The notes under the pieces were generated by a model. The model did not search any database. It saw nothing but the letters and a program-made list of their open reading frames with translations, and had not been told where the DNA came from. From positions 124,001 to 188,000 of the forward strand of contig JABMOM010000032.1 of assembly GCA_013204105.1 (NCBI GenBank): a DNA stretch of 64,000 nucleotides, written 5' to 3'. This document shows, one piece after another, positions 1-8,265 of the stretch (position 1 is the first letter of the stretch; each line of letters begins with the position of its first letter). This DNA comes from Flavobacteriales bacterium (lineage in GTDB: Bacteria > Bacteroidota > Bacteroidia > Flavobacteriales_G > Salibacteraceae). Made by a program: the position numbers and the translations under genes.

Positions 1-35
1 TATTTTCCAGCGCATCACGCAAAGGTAACGCGCTA

Positions 36-64
36 TTGGATGCACGTTAATTCCTGTACCTTTG
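36..64 (+). promoter_or_regulatory. Bacteroidota-type promoter for the RluB-like gene
   Basis: A TTG at 36-38 and the -7 box TACCTTTG at 57-64 are separated by 18 bases, close to the known Bacteroidota pattern of a -33 TTG and a -7 TAnnTTTG. Transcription would start about 5 bases after the box, leaving a leader of roughly 14 bases before the ATG at 83. Confidence 0.65.
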
Positions 65-82
65 CAGGTTCAAAACAATTGT

Positions 83-1330
83 ATGGCAAAGAAGAGTACC
101 TGGGAGAAGCGCGCAAAGAAGGTTAAGAAGGAGGAATTCCTCGTGCTGGGAGGCACAACGGGAAAGAAACGTTCGACAACCAAGCCCGCTGCCGGAAAAG
201 GAAAGCCCAAGTCGGAAACGGAATTCGGATCAGACGAACGGAAACCAAGAAGCAGAGGAGGAAGTCGTCCTTCGGAAGATTCCAAATATGGTAATTCACG
301 AGGCGGAAGTCGCTCAAGCGGCGATTCCAAATTCGGAAATTCACGAGGAGGCAGTCGCTCAATTGGTGATTCCAAGTTCAGCAAGCCACGCGCTGGTGGA
401 CGTTCAGACAGTGATTCCAGATTCAAAAGCGAAGCAGGCGAAAGAAAATTCAACCCTTCTGAATTCATCACCCGTGATGGCGATGAAGGGAAAAGCGATA
501 AGTTTAAGTCACGCGGAAATGCCAACAAGGAATTCCGTCAAAACGACAAGAAAAGCTCGTACAACAAATTCACAAAGGACAAGCCGTTTGAAGGATTCAA
601 GAAGAAGCCTGAAAACGATGGATTGACCCGCCTCAATAAGTACCTCGCCATGGCAGGTATCTGTTCGCGACGCGAAGCGGATAAGTATATTGAGAATGGA
701 ATGGTCTCCATCAATGGCAAAGTGGTGACCGAGCTTGGTACCAAGGTTAAACCCGGAGATGTTGTAGAATACGGAGGAGAAAAAGTGAAGGCAGAAGCGC
801 TTCGCTACATCCTATTGAATAAACCAAAAGATTGCATCACAACCCTCAGCGATGAGCTTGGTCGAAACACTGTGGTGGGATTGGTTAAGAATGCTTGCAA
901 GGAGCGTGTGTTTCCTGTAGGAAGACTGGATCGCAATACTACTGGACTTCTCCTCGTGACCAACGATGGTGACCTCGCCGATAAGTTGGTCCATCCGAGC
1001 AATGAAATTCGGAAGGTCTATCACGTCATCACAAACAAGAACGTTACAATCGCTGACCTCAAGAAACTCGAGACCGGAGTTGAATTAGACGACGGCGTGG
1101 CTAAGGCCGATGCCGCGTTATTTGCCGGTGACGGTTCGGTTCGAAACGAGATCGGCTTGGAAATCCACTCAGGGCGTAATCGCATTGTGCGACGCATGTT
1201 TGAAACCCTTGGATACGAAGTGACACGACTCGATCGTGCTGCTTTTGCGGGTCTCAGCAAGAAAGGATTGCCACGCGGGAGATGGCGCTTCCTCACCGAT
1301 AAGGAAGTGGGCTATCTCAAGATGTTGTAG
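83..1330 (+). CDS. rRNA pseudouridine synthase, RluB/RsuA family, with long basic N-terminal extension
   Basis: Predicted to convert a specific uridine in ribosomal RNA (RluB-type, 23S) to pseudouridine. The 415-residue protein has a Lys/Arg/Ser/Gly-rich first ~180 residues, then an S4 RNA-binding domain (LTRLNKYLAMAGICSRREAD) and a RsuA/RluB catalytic domain with the GRLDRNTTGLLL motif that carries the catalytic Asp. Family members in other phyla are about 230-290 residues, so the extension is the unusual part; it contains 15-residue repeats rich in GGSR and DSKF. A TTG at 62 would also be in frame, but it lies inside the -7 box, so the ATG at 83 is the start. The family call is firm; the exact target uridine is not shown by the sequence. 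Confidence 0.9.
   Translation: MAKKSTWEKRAKKVKKEEFLVLGGTTGKKRSTTKPAAGKGKPKSETEFGSDERKPRSRGGSRPSEDSKYGNSRGGSRSSGDSKFGNSRGGSRSIGDSKFSKPRAGGRSDSDSRFKSEAGERKFNPSEFITRDGDEGKSDKFKSRGNANKEFRQNDKKSSYNKFTKDKPFEGFKKKPENDGLTRLNKYLAMAGICSRREADKYIENGMVSINGKVVTELGTKVKPGDVVEYGGEKVKAEALRYILLNKPKDCITTLSDELGRNTVVGLVKNACKERVFPVGRLDRNTTGLLLVTNDGDLADKLVHPSNEIRKVYHVITNKNVTIADLKKLETGVELDDGVAKADAALFAGDGSVRNEIGLEIHSGRNRIVRRMFETLGYEVTRLDRAAFAGLSKKGLPRGRWRFLTDKEVGYLKML
254..424 (+). repeat. 45-bp tandem coding repeat in the RluB-like gene
   Basis: About 3.8 imperfect copies of a 45-base unit lie at roughly 254-298, 299-343, 344-388 and 389-424. Each encodes a 15-residue unit of the form GGSRxxxDSKxxxxR, making a basic, disordered, RGG-like RNA-binding tail. 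The third and fourth copies are more diverged. Confidence 0.75.
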
Positions 1331-1376
1331 TCAACTAAAACTCCCTCGTTCATAAGTCATTGCGGATGACAAACTT

Positions 1377-1422
1377 CACAGCTTTTGGCTGTGTAGCTTC
1401 GAATATTCGACACCCTGTGTCG
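1377..1422. promoter_or_regulatory. Cluster of three inverted repeats upstream of the AsmA-like gene
   Basis: Three short perfect inverted repeats follow each other: CACAGC-TTTTG-GCTGTG (1377-1393), the 12-base palindrome TCGAATATTCGA (1399-1410) and CGACAC-CCT-GTGTCG (1408-1422). No T-run follows, so they do not look like an intrinsic terminator. They end 12 bases before the AsmA start codon and could be an operator or mRNA structure; this is inference only. Confidence 0.35.
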
Positions 1423-1434
1423 TTCTAATTCGGT

Positions 1435-4131
1435 ATGCGCAAATTTCTCATATGGTTCTTCGGTCTTACCCTCGCCTTGATTCTAGGTGCAGTTGGTGCG
1501 TATTTTTTAGCCAAGAAATACGAAGAACCGGTTCGTAATTACGTCATAGGGGAAGTGAATAAGCGACTCCAGTCGCCGGTGCACGTGTCCGACATCAATT
1601 TCTCCTTGCTCGAAAACTTCCCTTCAGCATCATTGGTCATGGACAGTGTTTGGGCCAATGAAAACATCGTAAAGATGGGGGCTCCTGATACGCTCTTTTT
1701 CTTTGAAAAAGTCTACCTCAACCTGAACCTCCTGGACATGCTCAAGGGGCAATACAAGATCAATGAAATCGAGGCCCGCGATGGTTTTATGGATTTTCTC
1801 GTGGACGATGAGGGCTATGATAATTACCATATATGGGTCAAGAACCAGAACACAACAGGTTTTCTGCTTGAATTGGATAAAGTACACATTCAACGAACGC
1901 GACTGACCTATATCAATCGCGCGCGGGAGCAGGAATATCGCTTGAGAGCTAATGATCTCTACTTCAATGGTCGCTTCTCAGACGAGAGTTATACGATGGC
2001 GGTGCTAGGAAGTGGTTATGTAAACGACATCCTGATCAAGGGCACCAACTACCTTCATGACCGGGAGGTAGATGTAGAAACCGACCTTGACATCATCTCC
2101 AAAGAAGAACGCTATGGGTTCAGAAAGGGAAGCCTAACCATTGACGATCGATTGAGCTTTAACATTTCTGGCGAATTGGTTGGGGATGGAGTGGATCTGC
2201 ACATTACTGGCGCCAATCTGGATGTTATCCGAACCTTGGCGCTGATACCGTCTGAAAGTCGCGAGGCGCTCGATGACTACGCAAGTTCCGGAGTCATCAC
2301 GTTTGATTGCACCCTCAAAGGGGCTTTTAGCAGAACTGAAAACCCTCGATTTATAGGCAGTTTTTCGATCGAAGACGCCAACATTACCAAGAAGGGGGGT
2401 AATTGGAAGCTTTCAAGCTTGGAGGGGTCAGGCAGCATAGACAACGGAGCCGAGCGTACTTTCAAGTCTGTTCATCTCGTGTTGAATGACCTGAAGGGAG
2501 AACTCAACGGCAATCCATTTCAAGCGTCGTTCAGTATCACGAACTTTGTCAAACCGAACATCGATGGAAGCATCAAGCTGAGTTCTGACTTGGCAGCCAT
2601 GAAGGAATTTTTTGGGATAGAATGGTTAGAAGAAGGAGAAGGAGGATTCGAGATAGACGCAAGTATTTCTACCACCCTTGAAAATCCATCAGAACCAGCA
2701 GCGCGTGATTTTCTGAATTCGAAAGCCAGTGGCATCATCCGGGTTACGGACGCGTTTCTGATCCTGAAAAATGATCAGAGACGCTACAGTGTAGAAGATG
2801 CTGAGTTCAAAATATTGAACAACAGCCTCGAAATCCAGCGCTATGCGGGTAGCATAAACGATTGTGACCTGGTATTGGAAGGAAGGGCGGATGGCTTTCT
2901 CAATTACTTTTTTTCCGAATCAGGGGTCTTAGACGTCAAAGGAAAGGTCACCACCGGCGCGATAGACTTGGAAGAACTCTTCCCTAACACCTCAGAAAGT
3001 GAAAGCGGGATCGTGATTGCCTTTCCAAAACGGGCCCAATGGGATCTTGAGCTCACAAGCGAGTCTTTCAAGCAGGGAAAATTCATCGCCAATGATATCA
3101 GTGGAAGATTGGTGATGAATCACTTCAAAGTCGAAGCAACAAGGCTGGAGTTTATAAGTCAGCAAGGGAACGTAAGCGGAAAGGTCGGAGTCTATCGCTT
3201 CGCGAACAATCAATTCGGTCTGCGCACAGATTTTAAAACGGAGCAAGTAAACATCAAGGAGTTGTTCACGACCTTCAACAACTTCGAGCAAAGCTTTATC
3301 ACGGCTGAAGTATTGGACGGGAAGTTAGACGCCGATATTCAATTCCAGGCCTTTTGCGACTCATTGCTCAATATCGATATGCAGAGCATCGTCTCCTCTC
3401 TGGATATTTCTCTTACCGACGGTGCCTTGGTCGGATTCAAGCCCTTAATGGCTGTTGCTGAAGAGATAAAGAAGCGTCCGATGCTCCGCTTATTCATACC
3501 GGTGGACGAATTGCGAAAACGCTTGGAGGATGTGCGCTTTGCCACCTTGACGAATGAGATCGGGATCCGAGATGGGGTGGTGACCATACCTTCCATGGAG
3601 ATCAAGTCATCAGCGCTCAATCTGAACGTGAGCGGGACCCATACCTTTGATGATAAGATCGATTACGAAATGGATTTCGCACTCGCGGAAGTCTTGCAGT
3701 TGAAGGATCGAACAGAGCCTTACAACGAGTACGTTCAACGTGATGAGAGTGGTAAGACTCGCGTTTTCATTACCATGATTGGCACGACCGAGGATTTTGA
3801 AATTGATGTAAAGCGTACGACGCTGAAGCATACCCTCAAGGACCAAGTGCTCTCCGAATCAAAAGCCGTCAAGGATTTGCTGCGCAATGAATTCAATGCC
3901 ATTGCCAAAGATTCAGTGAGAAAACCAGTAGAAACGCCAAAGGAGCTGGAGATTGAGTTTGATGCTGAGTCTGGTACAGAGGCAGAAGGTAAGCTTGAAG
4001 AAAATACGCCTACAACCGCCGCTCCAAAGGAGAAGGCCGGAGATAAGAAGCTGTTGAACAAACTGATCCAGAAGGCGGAGACGGATAAGAAAAAGCTGAA
4101 GGAGGGGGATTTTGACGATGACGACTTTTGA
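1435..4131 (+). CDS. AsmA-like inner-membrane-anchored protein
   Basis: An 898-residue protein with one N-terminal hydrophobic segment (about residues 4-26) and a long beta-rich periplasmic part typical of AsmA-family proteins, which bridge the periplasm and are linked to phospholipid transport and outer-membrane homeostasis in other bacteria. The AsmA-type C-terminal domain is recognisable around residues 600-800, with alternating strand patterns and the run SALNLNVSGTHTFDDKIDY. The last ~90 residues are charged and probably disordered, ending in DFDDDDF. It stands between the pseudouridine synthase and a histidine kinase with no tight coupling to either. The family call is confident; the substrate is unknown. 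Confidence 0.8.
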   Translation: MRKFLIWFFGLTLALILGAVGAYFLAKKYEEPVRNYVIGEVNKRLQSPVHVSDINFSLLENFPSASLVMDSVWANENIVKMGAPDTLFFFEKVYLNLNLLDMLKGQYKINEIEARDGFMDFLVDDEGYDNYHIWVKNQNTTGFLLELDKVHIQRTRLTYINRAREQEYRLRANDLYFNGRFSDESYTMAVLGSGYVNDILIKGTNYLHDREVDVETDLDIISKEERYGFRKGSLTIDDRLSFNISGELVGDGVDLHITGANLDVIRTLALIPSESREALDDYASSGVITFDCTLKGAFSRTENPRFIGSFSIEDANITKKGGNWKLSSLEGSGSIDNGAERTFKSVHLVLNDLKGELNGNPFQASFSITNFVKPNIDGSIKLSSDLAAMKEFFGIEWLEEGEGGFEIDASISTTLENPSEPAARDFLNSKASGIIRVTDAFLILKNDQRRYSVEDAEFKILNNSLEIQRYAGSINDCDLVLEGRADGFLNYFFSESGVLDVKGKVTTGAIDLEELFPNTSESESGIVIAFPKRAQWDLELTSESFKQGKFIANDISGRLVMNHFKVEATRLEFISQQGNVSGKVGVYRFANNQFGLRTDFKTEQVNIKELFTTFNNFEQSFITAEVLDGKLDADIQFQAFCDSLLNIDMQSIVSSLDISLTDGALVGFKPLMAVAEEIKKRPMLRLFIPVDELRKRLEDVRFATLTNEIGIRDGVVTIPSMEIKSSALNLNVSGTHTFDDKIDYEMDFALAEVLQLKDRTEPYNEYVQRDESGKTRVFITMIGTTEDFEIDVKRTTLKHTLKDQVLSESKAVKDLLRNEFNAIAKDSVRKPVETPKELEIEFDAESGTEAEGKLEENTPTTAAPKEKAGDKKLLNKLIQKAETDKKKLKEGDFDDDDF

Positions 4132-4217
4132 CGGGGCTCTCCTGATTCACAATTCCTAACGCACCCTTCGACCGGATATTCGTATTATTCGTTCAATTTC
4201 GCAATCGGGTGCTCCGA

Positions 4218-5738
4218 ATGGCAAACAACTTCAACATATATTCTCAGAAACAGCGATGGAAGCTTTTGCTCTTCACCGCAGCGCTTGTGTTCGTGGCTTT
4301 GTCGCTGTGGTACACAAAGTCGCTGGTGGATAAAATCGGCAAAGAGGAACGATCCAAGGTAGAAATCTGGGCAGAGGCGGTTAAGAAGCGTTCGGCACTT
4401 GTGCAATACACCAGTCGGCTCTTCAACAAGCTGCAAATAGGGGAGAGGAACAAAGTTGAACTCTACTTAGAAGCCACCAAATACTTAGCGAGACCAGATA
4501 TTACGGACGTGAGCTTCGCGTTGAATGTGCTCAATGACAACACAACTGTCCCGGTCATTCTGACCAATGAGCAAGGGGTAATAACGTCCTACCGAAACAT
4601 TGAAGTGCCTTCTGGTGAGGAGAAGGACGACTACCTCCGCAAAGAGCTGGAGGACATGACGAAGCAATACGATCCGATCGAAATTGTCTACTACGGCAAT
4701 TCTAGGGTCTTCCTCCACTACAAGGATTCCAGGCTTTTTTCTGAGTTGAAGACCACGTTTGAGGACTTGCAAGAATCTTTTATTTCTGAATTAATGCTGA
4801 ATGCGGCTTCTAGCCCGCTGATCCTGCTTGATTCAGCAAGCAGGCGGGTCATTGAAGCCGGAAATGTGAGCGAGGAAATATTGAGTGACCCCGACCTGCT
4901 CGCTGCCAAGCTAAAGGAAATGAACCGCCAGCATCAGCCGTTGCAGGTGGAGATCAATGGACGCAAGGCATACGTATATTATGAGGATTCATTTCTTCTG
5001 ACCCAACTCACCTACTACCCATTGGCGCAATTCGGCATTATCGGTTTGTTCATCATGATCGCCTATCTGTTGTTCAGTACCGCGCGAAAGGCGGAGCAAA
5101 ATCAAGTCTGGGTCGGCATGAGTAAAGAGACAGCTCACCAACTGGGAACCCCCCTTTCCTCGATGATTGCATGGGTGGAGTTGCTGCGTGAAGAAGAGAA
5201 GAACAAACAGGTTGCGGACGAGTTGATGAAAGACATCGAGCGCTTGCAAGTGGTTACGGATCGCTTCAGTAAAATTGGATCACAGCCCGCCCTCGAAGAA
5301 CAAGACCTGATCCCCTTGCTCAGTGAGTCGGTGCAGTACTTTAAGCATAGGAATGGCAGGAATGTCGTTTTCTTTACGGCCTTTCCGGATCACCCAGTTC
5401 TACTAACGCTGAATCGTTCCTTATTTGAATGGGTGATTGAAAACCTGGTCAAGAATGCCCTTGACGCGATGGAAGGGAAAGGAAACATCGAGATGCGTGT
5501 GGAAGACTTCGGAAGTAAAGTGCACATCGAGATCAGTGACACGGGTAAGGGAATCCCAGCTAACCGTTTTAAATCTATTTTCCAACCTGGATATACCTCC
5601 AAGAAAAGGGGATGGGGATTAGGTCTTTCGCTGAGTAGGAGGATTGTGAAGGACTACCACAATGGAAAAATATATGTGTTGAAGTCCGAATTGGGAGAAG
5701 GCACCACGTTTAGGATCAGTCTTCGCCGAAAAAACTAA
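4218..5738 (+). CDS. Orphan membrane sensor histidine kinase
   Basis: A 506-residue kinase. TM1 is at about 14-33 and TM2 at about 267-290, enclosing a ~230-residue periplasmic sensor region with no recognised fold. The phospho-acceptor region GMSKETAHQLGTPLSSM places the active His at residue 307. The ATPase domain shows the N box (NLVKNALDAM), G1 box (DTGKGI) and G2 box (GWGLGLSLSRRIV). No response regulator is adjacent, so it is an orphan, as is common for this HQLGTPLSS subgroup in Bacteroidota. A GTG at 4209 is in frame, but ATG 4218 is preferred. A weak -7-like box (CAATTTCG) ends at 4201. Confidence 0.9.
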   Translation: MANNFNIYSQKQRWKLLLFTAALVFVALSLWYTKSLVDKIGKEERSKVEIWAEAVKKRSALVQYTSRLFNKLQIGERNKVELYLEATKYLARPDITDVSFALNVLNDNTTVPVILTNEQGVITSYRNIEVPSGEEKDDYLRKELEDMTKQYDPIEIVYYGNSRVFLHYKDSRLFSELKTTFEDLQESFISELMLNAASSPLILLDSASRRVIEAGNVSEEILSDPDLLAAKLKEMNRQHQPLQVEINGRKAYVYYEDSFLLTQLTYYPLAQFGIIGLFIMIAYLLFSTARKAEQNQVWVGMSKETAHQLGTPLSSMIAWVELLREEEKNKQVADELMKDIERLQVVTDRFSKIGSQPALEEQDLIPLLSESVQYFKHRNGRNVVFFTAFPDHPVLLTLNRSLFEWVIENLVKNALDAMEGKGNIEMRVEDFGSKVHIEISDTGKGIPANRFKSIFQPGYTSKKRGWGLGLSLSRRIVKDYHNGKIYVLKSELGEGTTFRISLRRKN

Positions 5739-5762
5739 TCGTCAACCATTAATTCACAGCAA

Positions 5763-6431
5763 ATGACTTGGTTCACTTCTGCATACAATGACTTCTTTAA
5801 GGACCTAGCGAAACACAACGATCGGGAGTGGTTCGCGGTAAACAAGAAGCGCTACGAGAATGACGTCAAGAAGCCATTCGAAGGGTTCATAACAGACATG
5901 ATCCTGCGCATGCAAGCAATCGACCCGAATTGCAAGATCGAAGCAAAGGATGCCATTTTTAGGATTTACCGAGACACTCGGTTTTCAAAGGATAAAACGC
6001 CTTATAAGACCCAAATGTCAGCAGTGGTCAGCCAGGGTGGGCGGAAGGATACCACCCTCGAAGGAATCTACCTCGAGTTAGGGTTTGAACACATTCGAAT
6101 GTACGGTGGCGTGTATCAGCCGAATAAAGATCAGCTTTACAGCATCCGGCAGGAGATCCTATACAATCTCACCGATTTTGAGAAACTCATCAACGAGCAG
6201 AAATTCAAGGCGCGATTTGGTGAGATTCGAGGGGAAAAAAACAAGCGATTACCGCCTGAATTTGTGGAAATTCAAGACAAGCAACCGCTCATTGCCAATA
6301 AGCAATTCTATTACTTCACTGAGTTTGATCCTAAGCTTCTGACCAGCGACGGGTTGATCGATGCGTTTTTTGAAGCTTATGGAGAGAGTAGGGATGTTCG
6401 GAATTTCCTACATGCCCCCCTCAGCGATTAA
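5763..6431 (+). CDS. DUF2461 family protein
   Basis: A 222-residue cytoplasmic protein matching the DUF2461/TIGR02453 family: it begins with a WFxxxNKKRYE-type segment (NDREWFAVNKKRYENDV), followed by FRIYRDTRFSKDKTPYKT, which is the family hallmark. The length is normal. The function of this family is not known. It follows the histidine kinase by 24 bases on the same strand and may be co-transcribed with it. Its 3' end overlaps the convergent DUF3078 gene by 4 bases. Confidence 0.9.
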   Translation: MTWFTSAYNDFFKDLAKHNDREWFAVNKKRYENDVKKPFEGFITDMILRMQAIDPNCKIEAKDAIFRIYRDTRFSKDKTPYKTQMSAVVSQGGRKDTTLEGIYLELGFEHIRMYGGVYQPNKDQLYSIRQEILYNLTDFEKLINEQKFKARFGEIRGEKNKRLPPEFVEIQDKQPLIANKQFYYFTEFDPKLLTSDGLIDAFFEAYGESRDVRNFLHAPLSD

Positions 6432-7363
6432 AGCTGAAACTGAAGGCCTAGCGCAAATACTTCTTTGAACTGCGTACGCGGCCCACGACCATCGTCCGAG
6501 CCATCACCATCCCGATCCACCGCAAAGGTTATATCGTCGTCATAGACCAAATGGGTTGTGATGCTGGTTGATAGCCAGGAGTTGATCTTCATTGCTAGCA
6601 ATGTTTCCCAGTTGATGTCAATGTTTTGTGGGTTGTTCAAATAATTTGAGAACAGATCTATGCGTGTGCTGAGCTTTACGTTCTCTACAACCTGGGCGGT
6701 GTATTGAAGCTTCAGAAAACCTCCAACCTCATAACGAATGGTTTCCCCATCAGTGAGCTTCATACCCATGTCATTGTAGGTAGCCTCGACAACTCCGAAA
6801 GCGCCGGCATCGGCTAAGCGTTGGTTGTCTACCATGGTTGTCTTGCTGGTTACGGGCGAGATGTAGGCTGAAAATTGCTCACTCGGTTTGTAGTCAATAC
6901 CCAAGCCAGCAATCACGTATGCTGGTGCAAATGGGTCCGAGATCAAAGGTGAAGGAGAGGCAGCATAGTCATATCCTGCATCCCATTGTGTGCGAAAGGT
7001 GAACATGGCTGTCCAGAAGGTCTTCGCTACGGGCGTGGTGTGCCCTAGTTTAGAGTTGATTTCAATGCGGTCATCCGTCTTTTGAACCTGCCCTTTTTCA
7101 CCGATTCGTGAGATGCCGTAGGCGGCATCCAAGCTGTTGTCCCAAGTCCATTTGTCCTTTTTATAGTTGGCGAAAGCGTTGAAGAGCACCGTTCCATTGA
7201 TGGCAGATTGTCCACCACCTTGCCAGTTGTCAAGGTAGGTTTGAGAAAAATTGAGGCCCAATAACCCGCCTTTTTTCCAAGTTTCTGGGATTGCAGTCGA
7301 GTCCTGGGCATTTGCGCCTAAAAACAGGCAAAGCACAATCATAAGAGTTATGGCTCTTTTCAT
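6428..7363 (-). CDS. DUF3078 outer-membrane-type protein
   Basis: A 311-residue exported protein with a signal peptide ending at about ANA-QDS (residue 20). The opening of the mature part (KKGGLLGLNFSQTYLDNW) followed by WTWDNSLDAAYGISR is the DUF3078 signature found only in Bacteroidota. Alternating aromatic strands and a C-terminal Phe-rich end (ALGLQFQL) suggest an outer-membrane beta-barrel. It lies 14 bases downstream of the crotonase gene on the same strand, so the two are probably one transcript, although no functional link is obvious. Confidence 0.85.
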   Translation of the reverse strand: MKRAITLMIVLCLFLGANAQDSTAIPETWKKGGLLGLNFSQTYLDNWQGGGQSAINGTVLFNAFANYKKDKWTWDNSLDAAYGISRIGEKGQVQKTDDRIEINSKLGHTTPVAKTFWTAMFTFRTQWDAGYDYAASPSPLISDPFAPAYVIAGLGIDYKPSEQFSAYISPVTSKTTMVDNQRLADAGAFGVVEATYNDMGMKLTDGETIRYEVGGFLKLQYTAQVVENVKLSTRIDLFSNYLNNPQNIDINWETLLAMKINSWLSTSITTHLVYDDDITFAVDRDGDGSDDGRGPRTQFKEVFALGLQFQL

Positions 7364-7377
7364 AAGGTTGGTTTTAT

Positions 7378-8136
7378 TTACTTCGTTTTAAAAGAATGGA
7401 TAGCGTTTCTCGTGAAGTCGGATAGCACTAAGGTTCCGCTCACTTCTGCTCGACGCAAAAGTAATTCATTCCAGTGTTCGGTGCCTTCCCAAAAGATGCG
7501 TTTCATCTCCGCCATGGCTTCTGGATTGAAATTTTTAACCTGCTGTAAGAAAGATGCGATTGCAGCGTCCATTTCCTCTATACTGCCGAAGATTTGTGCA
7601 AACATGCCACGTTGCTCCGCCCATTCGGCCGATCGCCAGGCAGAGGCATCGATGGCTAACTCGCTAAAAGCAGCCTTGCCCACCTTTCGTTCCACGGCAG
7701 GACCAACCACAAAGGGGCCAATGCCCACGGCAAGTTCAGAGAGCTTTACGGAAGCAAATTTCGTAGCAAAGCAGTAGTCCATGGAACTGGCTACACCCAC
7801 TCCCCCGCCGACTGTTTTGCCTTGAACGCGGCCGACGATAAACTTAGGGCAAGTGCGCATCGCGTTGATCACGCTAGCAAAACCGCTAAAGAATTCCTTG
7901 CCCTGCGCCTTGTCCTCAATCGCGATGAGTTCATCGAAACTAGCACCAGCGCAGAAGGCACGATCACCTCCACTTTGGAGCAGGATTGCAAGAACGTCTT
8001 TGTTCTGACCCGCATTCGTGATGGTTTCGGCAAGCTTGTTCAGGATGGCACCTGGCAAGGAGTTGCTTTGAGGGTGGAAGAATTCTATGACAGCTATTCC
8101 GTCGTTGATTTCTTGGGTGACATAAGCGTCTATCAT
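7378..8136 (-). CDS. Enoyl-CoA hydratase/isomerase (crotonase) family protein
   Basis: A 252-residue crotonase-fold enzyme starting MIDAYVTQEIN. The two oxyanion-hole segments are visible: GDRAFCAGASFDEL and QGKTVGGGVGVASSMD. The conserved acid is in KLSELAVGIGP. The overall form resembles methylglutaconyl-CoA hydratase and related hydratases of branched-chain amino acid or fatty-acid degradation, but the substrate cannot be assigned from sequence alone. The frame is open upstream to 8472, but the leading part is not crotonase-like, and a family-typical start plus a nearby -7-like box support the ATG at 8136. Confidence 0.85.
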   Translation of the reverse strand: MIDAYVTQEINDGIAVIEFFHPQSNSLPGAILNKLAETITNAGQNKDVLAILLQSGGDRAFCAGASFDELIAIEDKAQGKEFFSGFASVINAMRTCPKFIVGRVQGKTVGGGVGVASSMDYCFATKFASVKLSELAVGIGPFVVGPAVERKVGKAAFSELAIDASAWRSAEWAEQRGMFAQIFGSIEEMDAAIASFLQQVKNFNPEAMAEMKRIFWEGTEHWNELLLRRAEVSGTLVLSDFTRNAIHSFKTK

Positions 8137-8152
8137 GGAGATGAAATTTGGG

Positions 8153-8160
8153 CAAAGGAA
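8153..8160 (-). promoter_or_regulatory. Candidate -7 box for the crotonase gene
   Basis: On the minus strand the sequence is TTCCTTTG, one mismatch from TAnnTTTG, 16 bases upstream of the crotonase ATG. No clear -33 TTG is seen. Confidence 0.35.
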
Positions 8161-8252
8161 GAAACTTGACGGAAATAATCCACCCATGACTGAGTTAACA
8201 CATTTATGGGAAAACTTTTCAATGCGTTCTGCACCCAACGTAATGCTGAGGC

Positions 8253-8260
8253 TAGATTTG
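8253..8260 (+). promoter_or_regulatory. -7 box giving a predicted leaderless mRNA (MORN-repeat gene)
   Basis: TAGATTTG matches TAnnTTTG exactly and is followed by only 5 bases before the ATG at 8266. With the usual start 5-6 bases after the box, transcription would begin at the start codon. It also decides the start: the upstream in-frame ATG at 8206 would lie outside the transcript. No clear -33 TTG is present. Confidence 0.6.
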
Positions 8261-8265
8261 AGCCC

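Noticed and set aside
254-424. CRISPR-like direct repeats
   Set aside because: The repeats are contiguous, with no spacers, in frame, and encode a protein repeat.
6428-6431. Sense-antisense regulation at the DUF2461/DUF3078 overlap
   Set aside because: A 4-base tail-to-tail overlap is common in compact genomes and gives no evidence of regulation.
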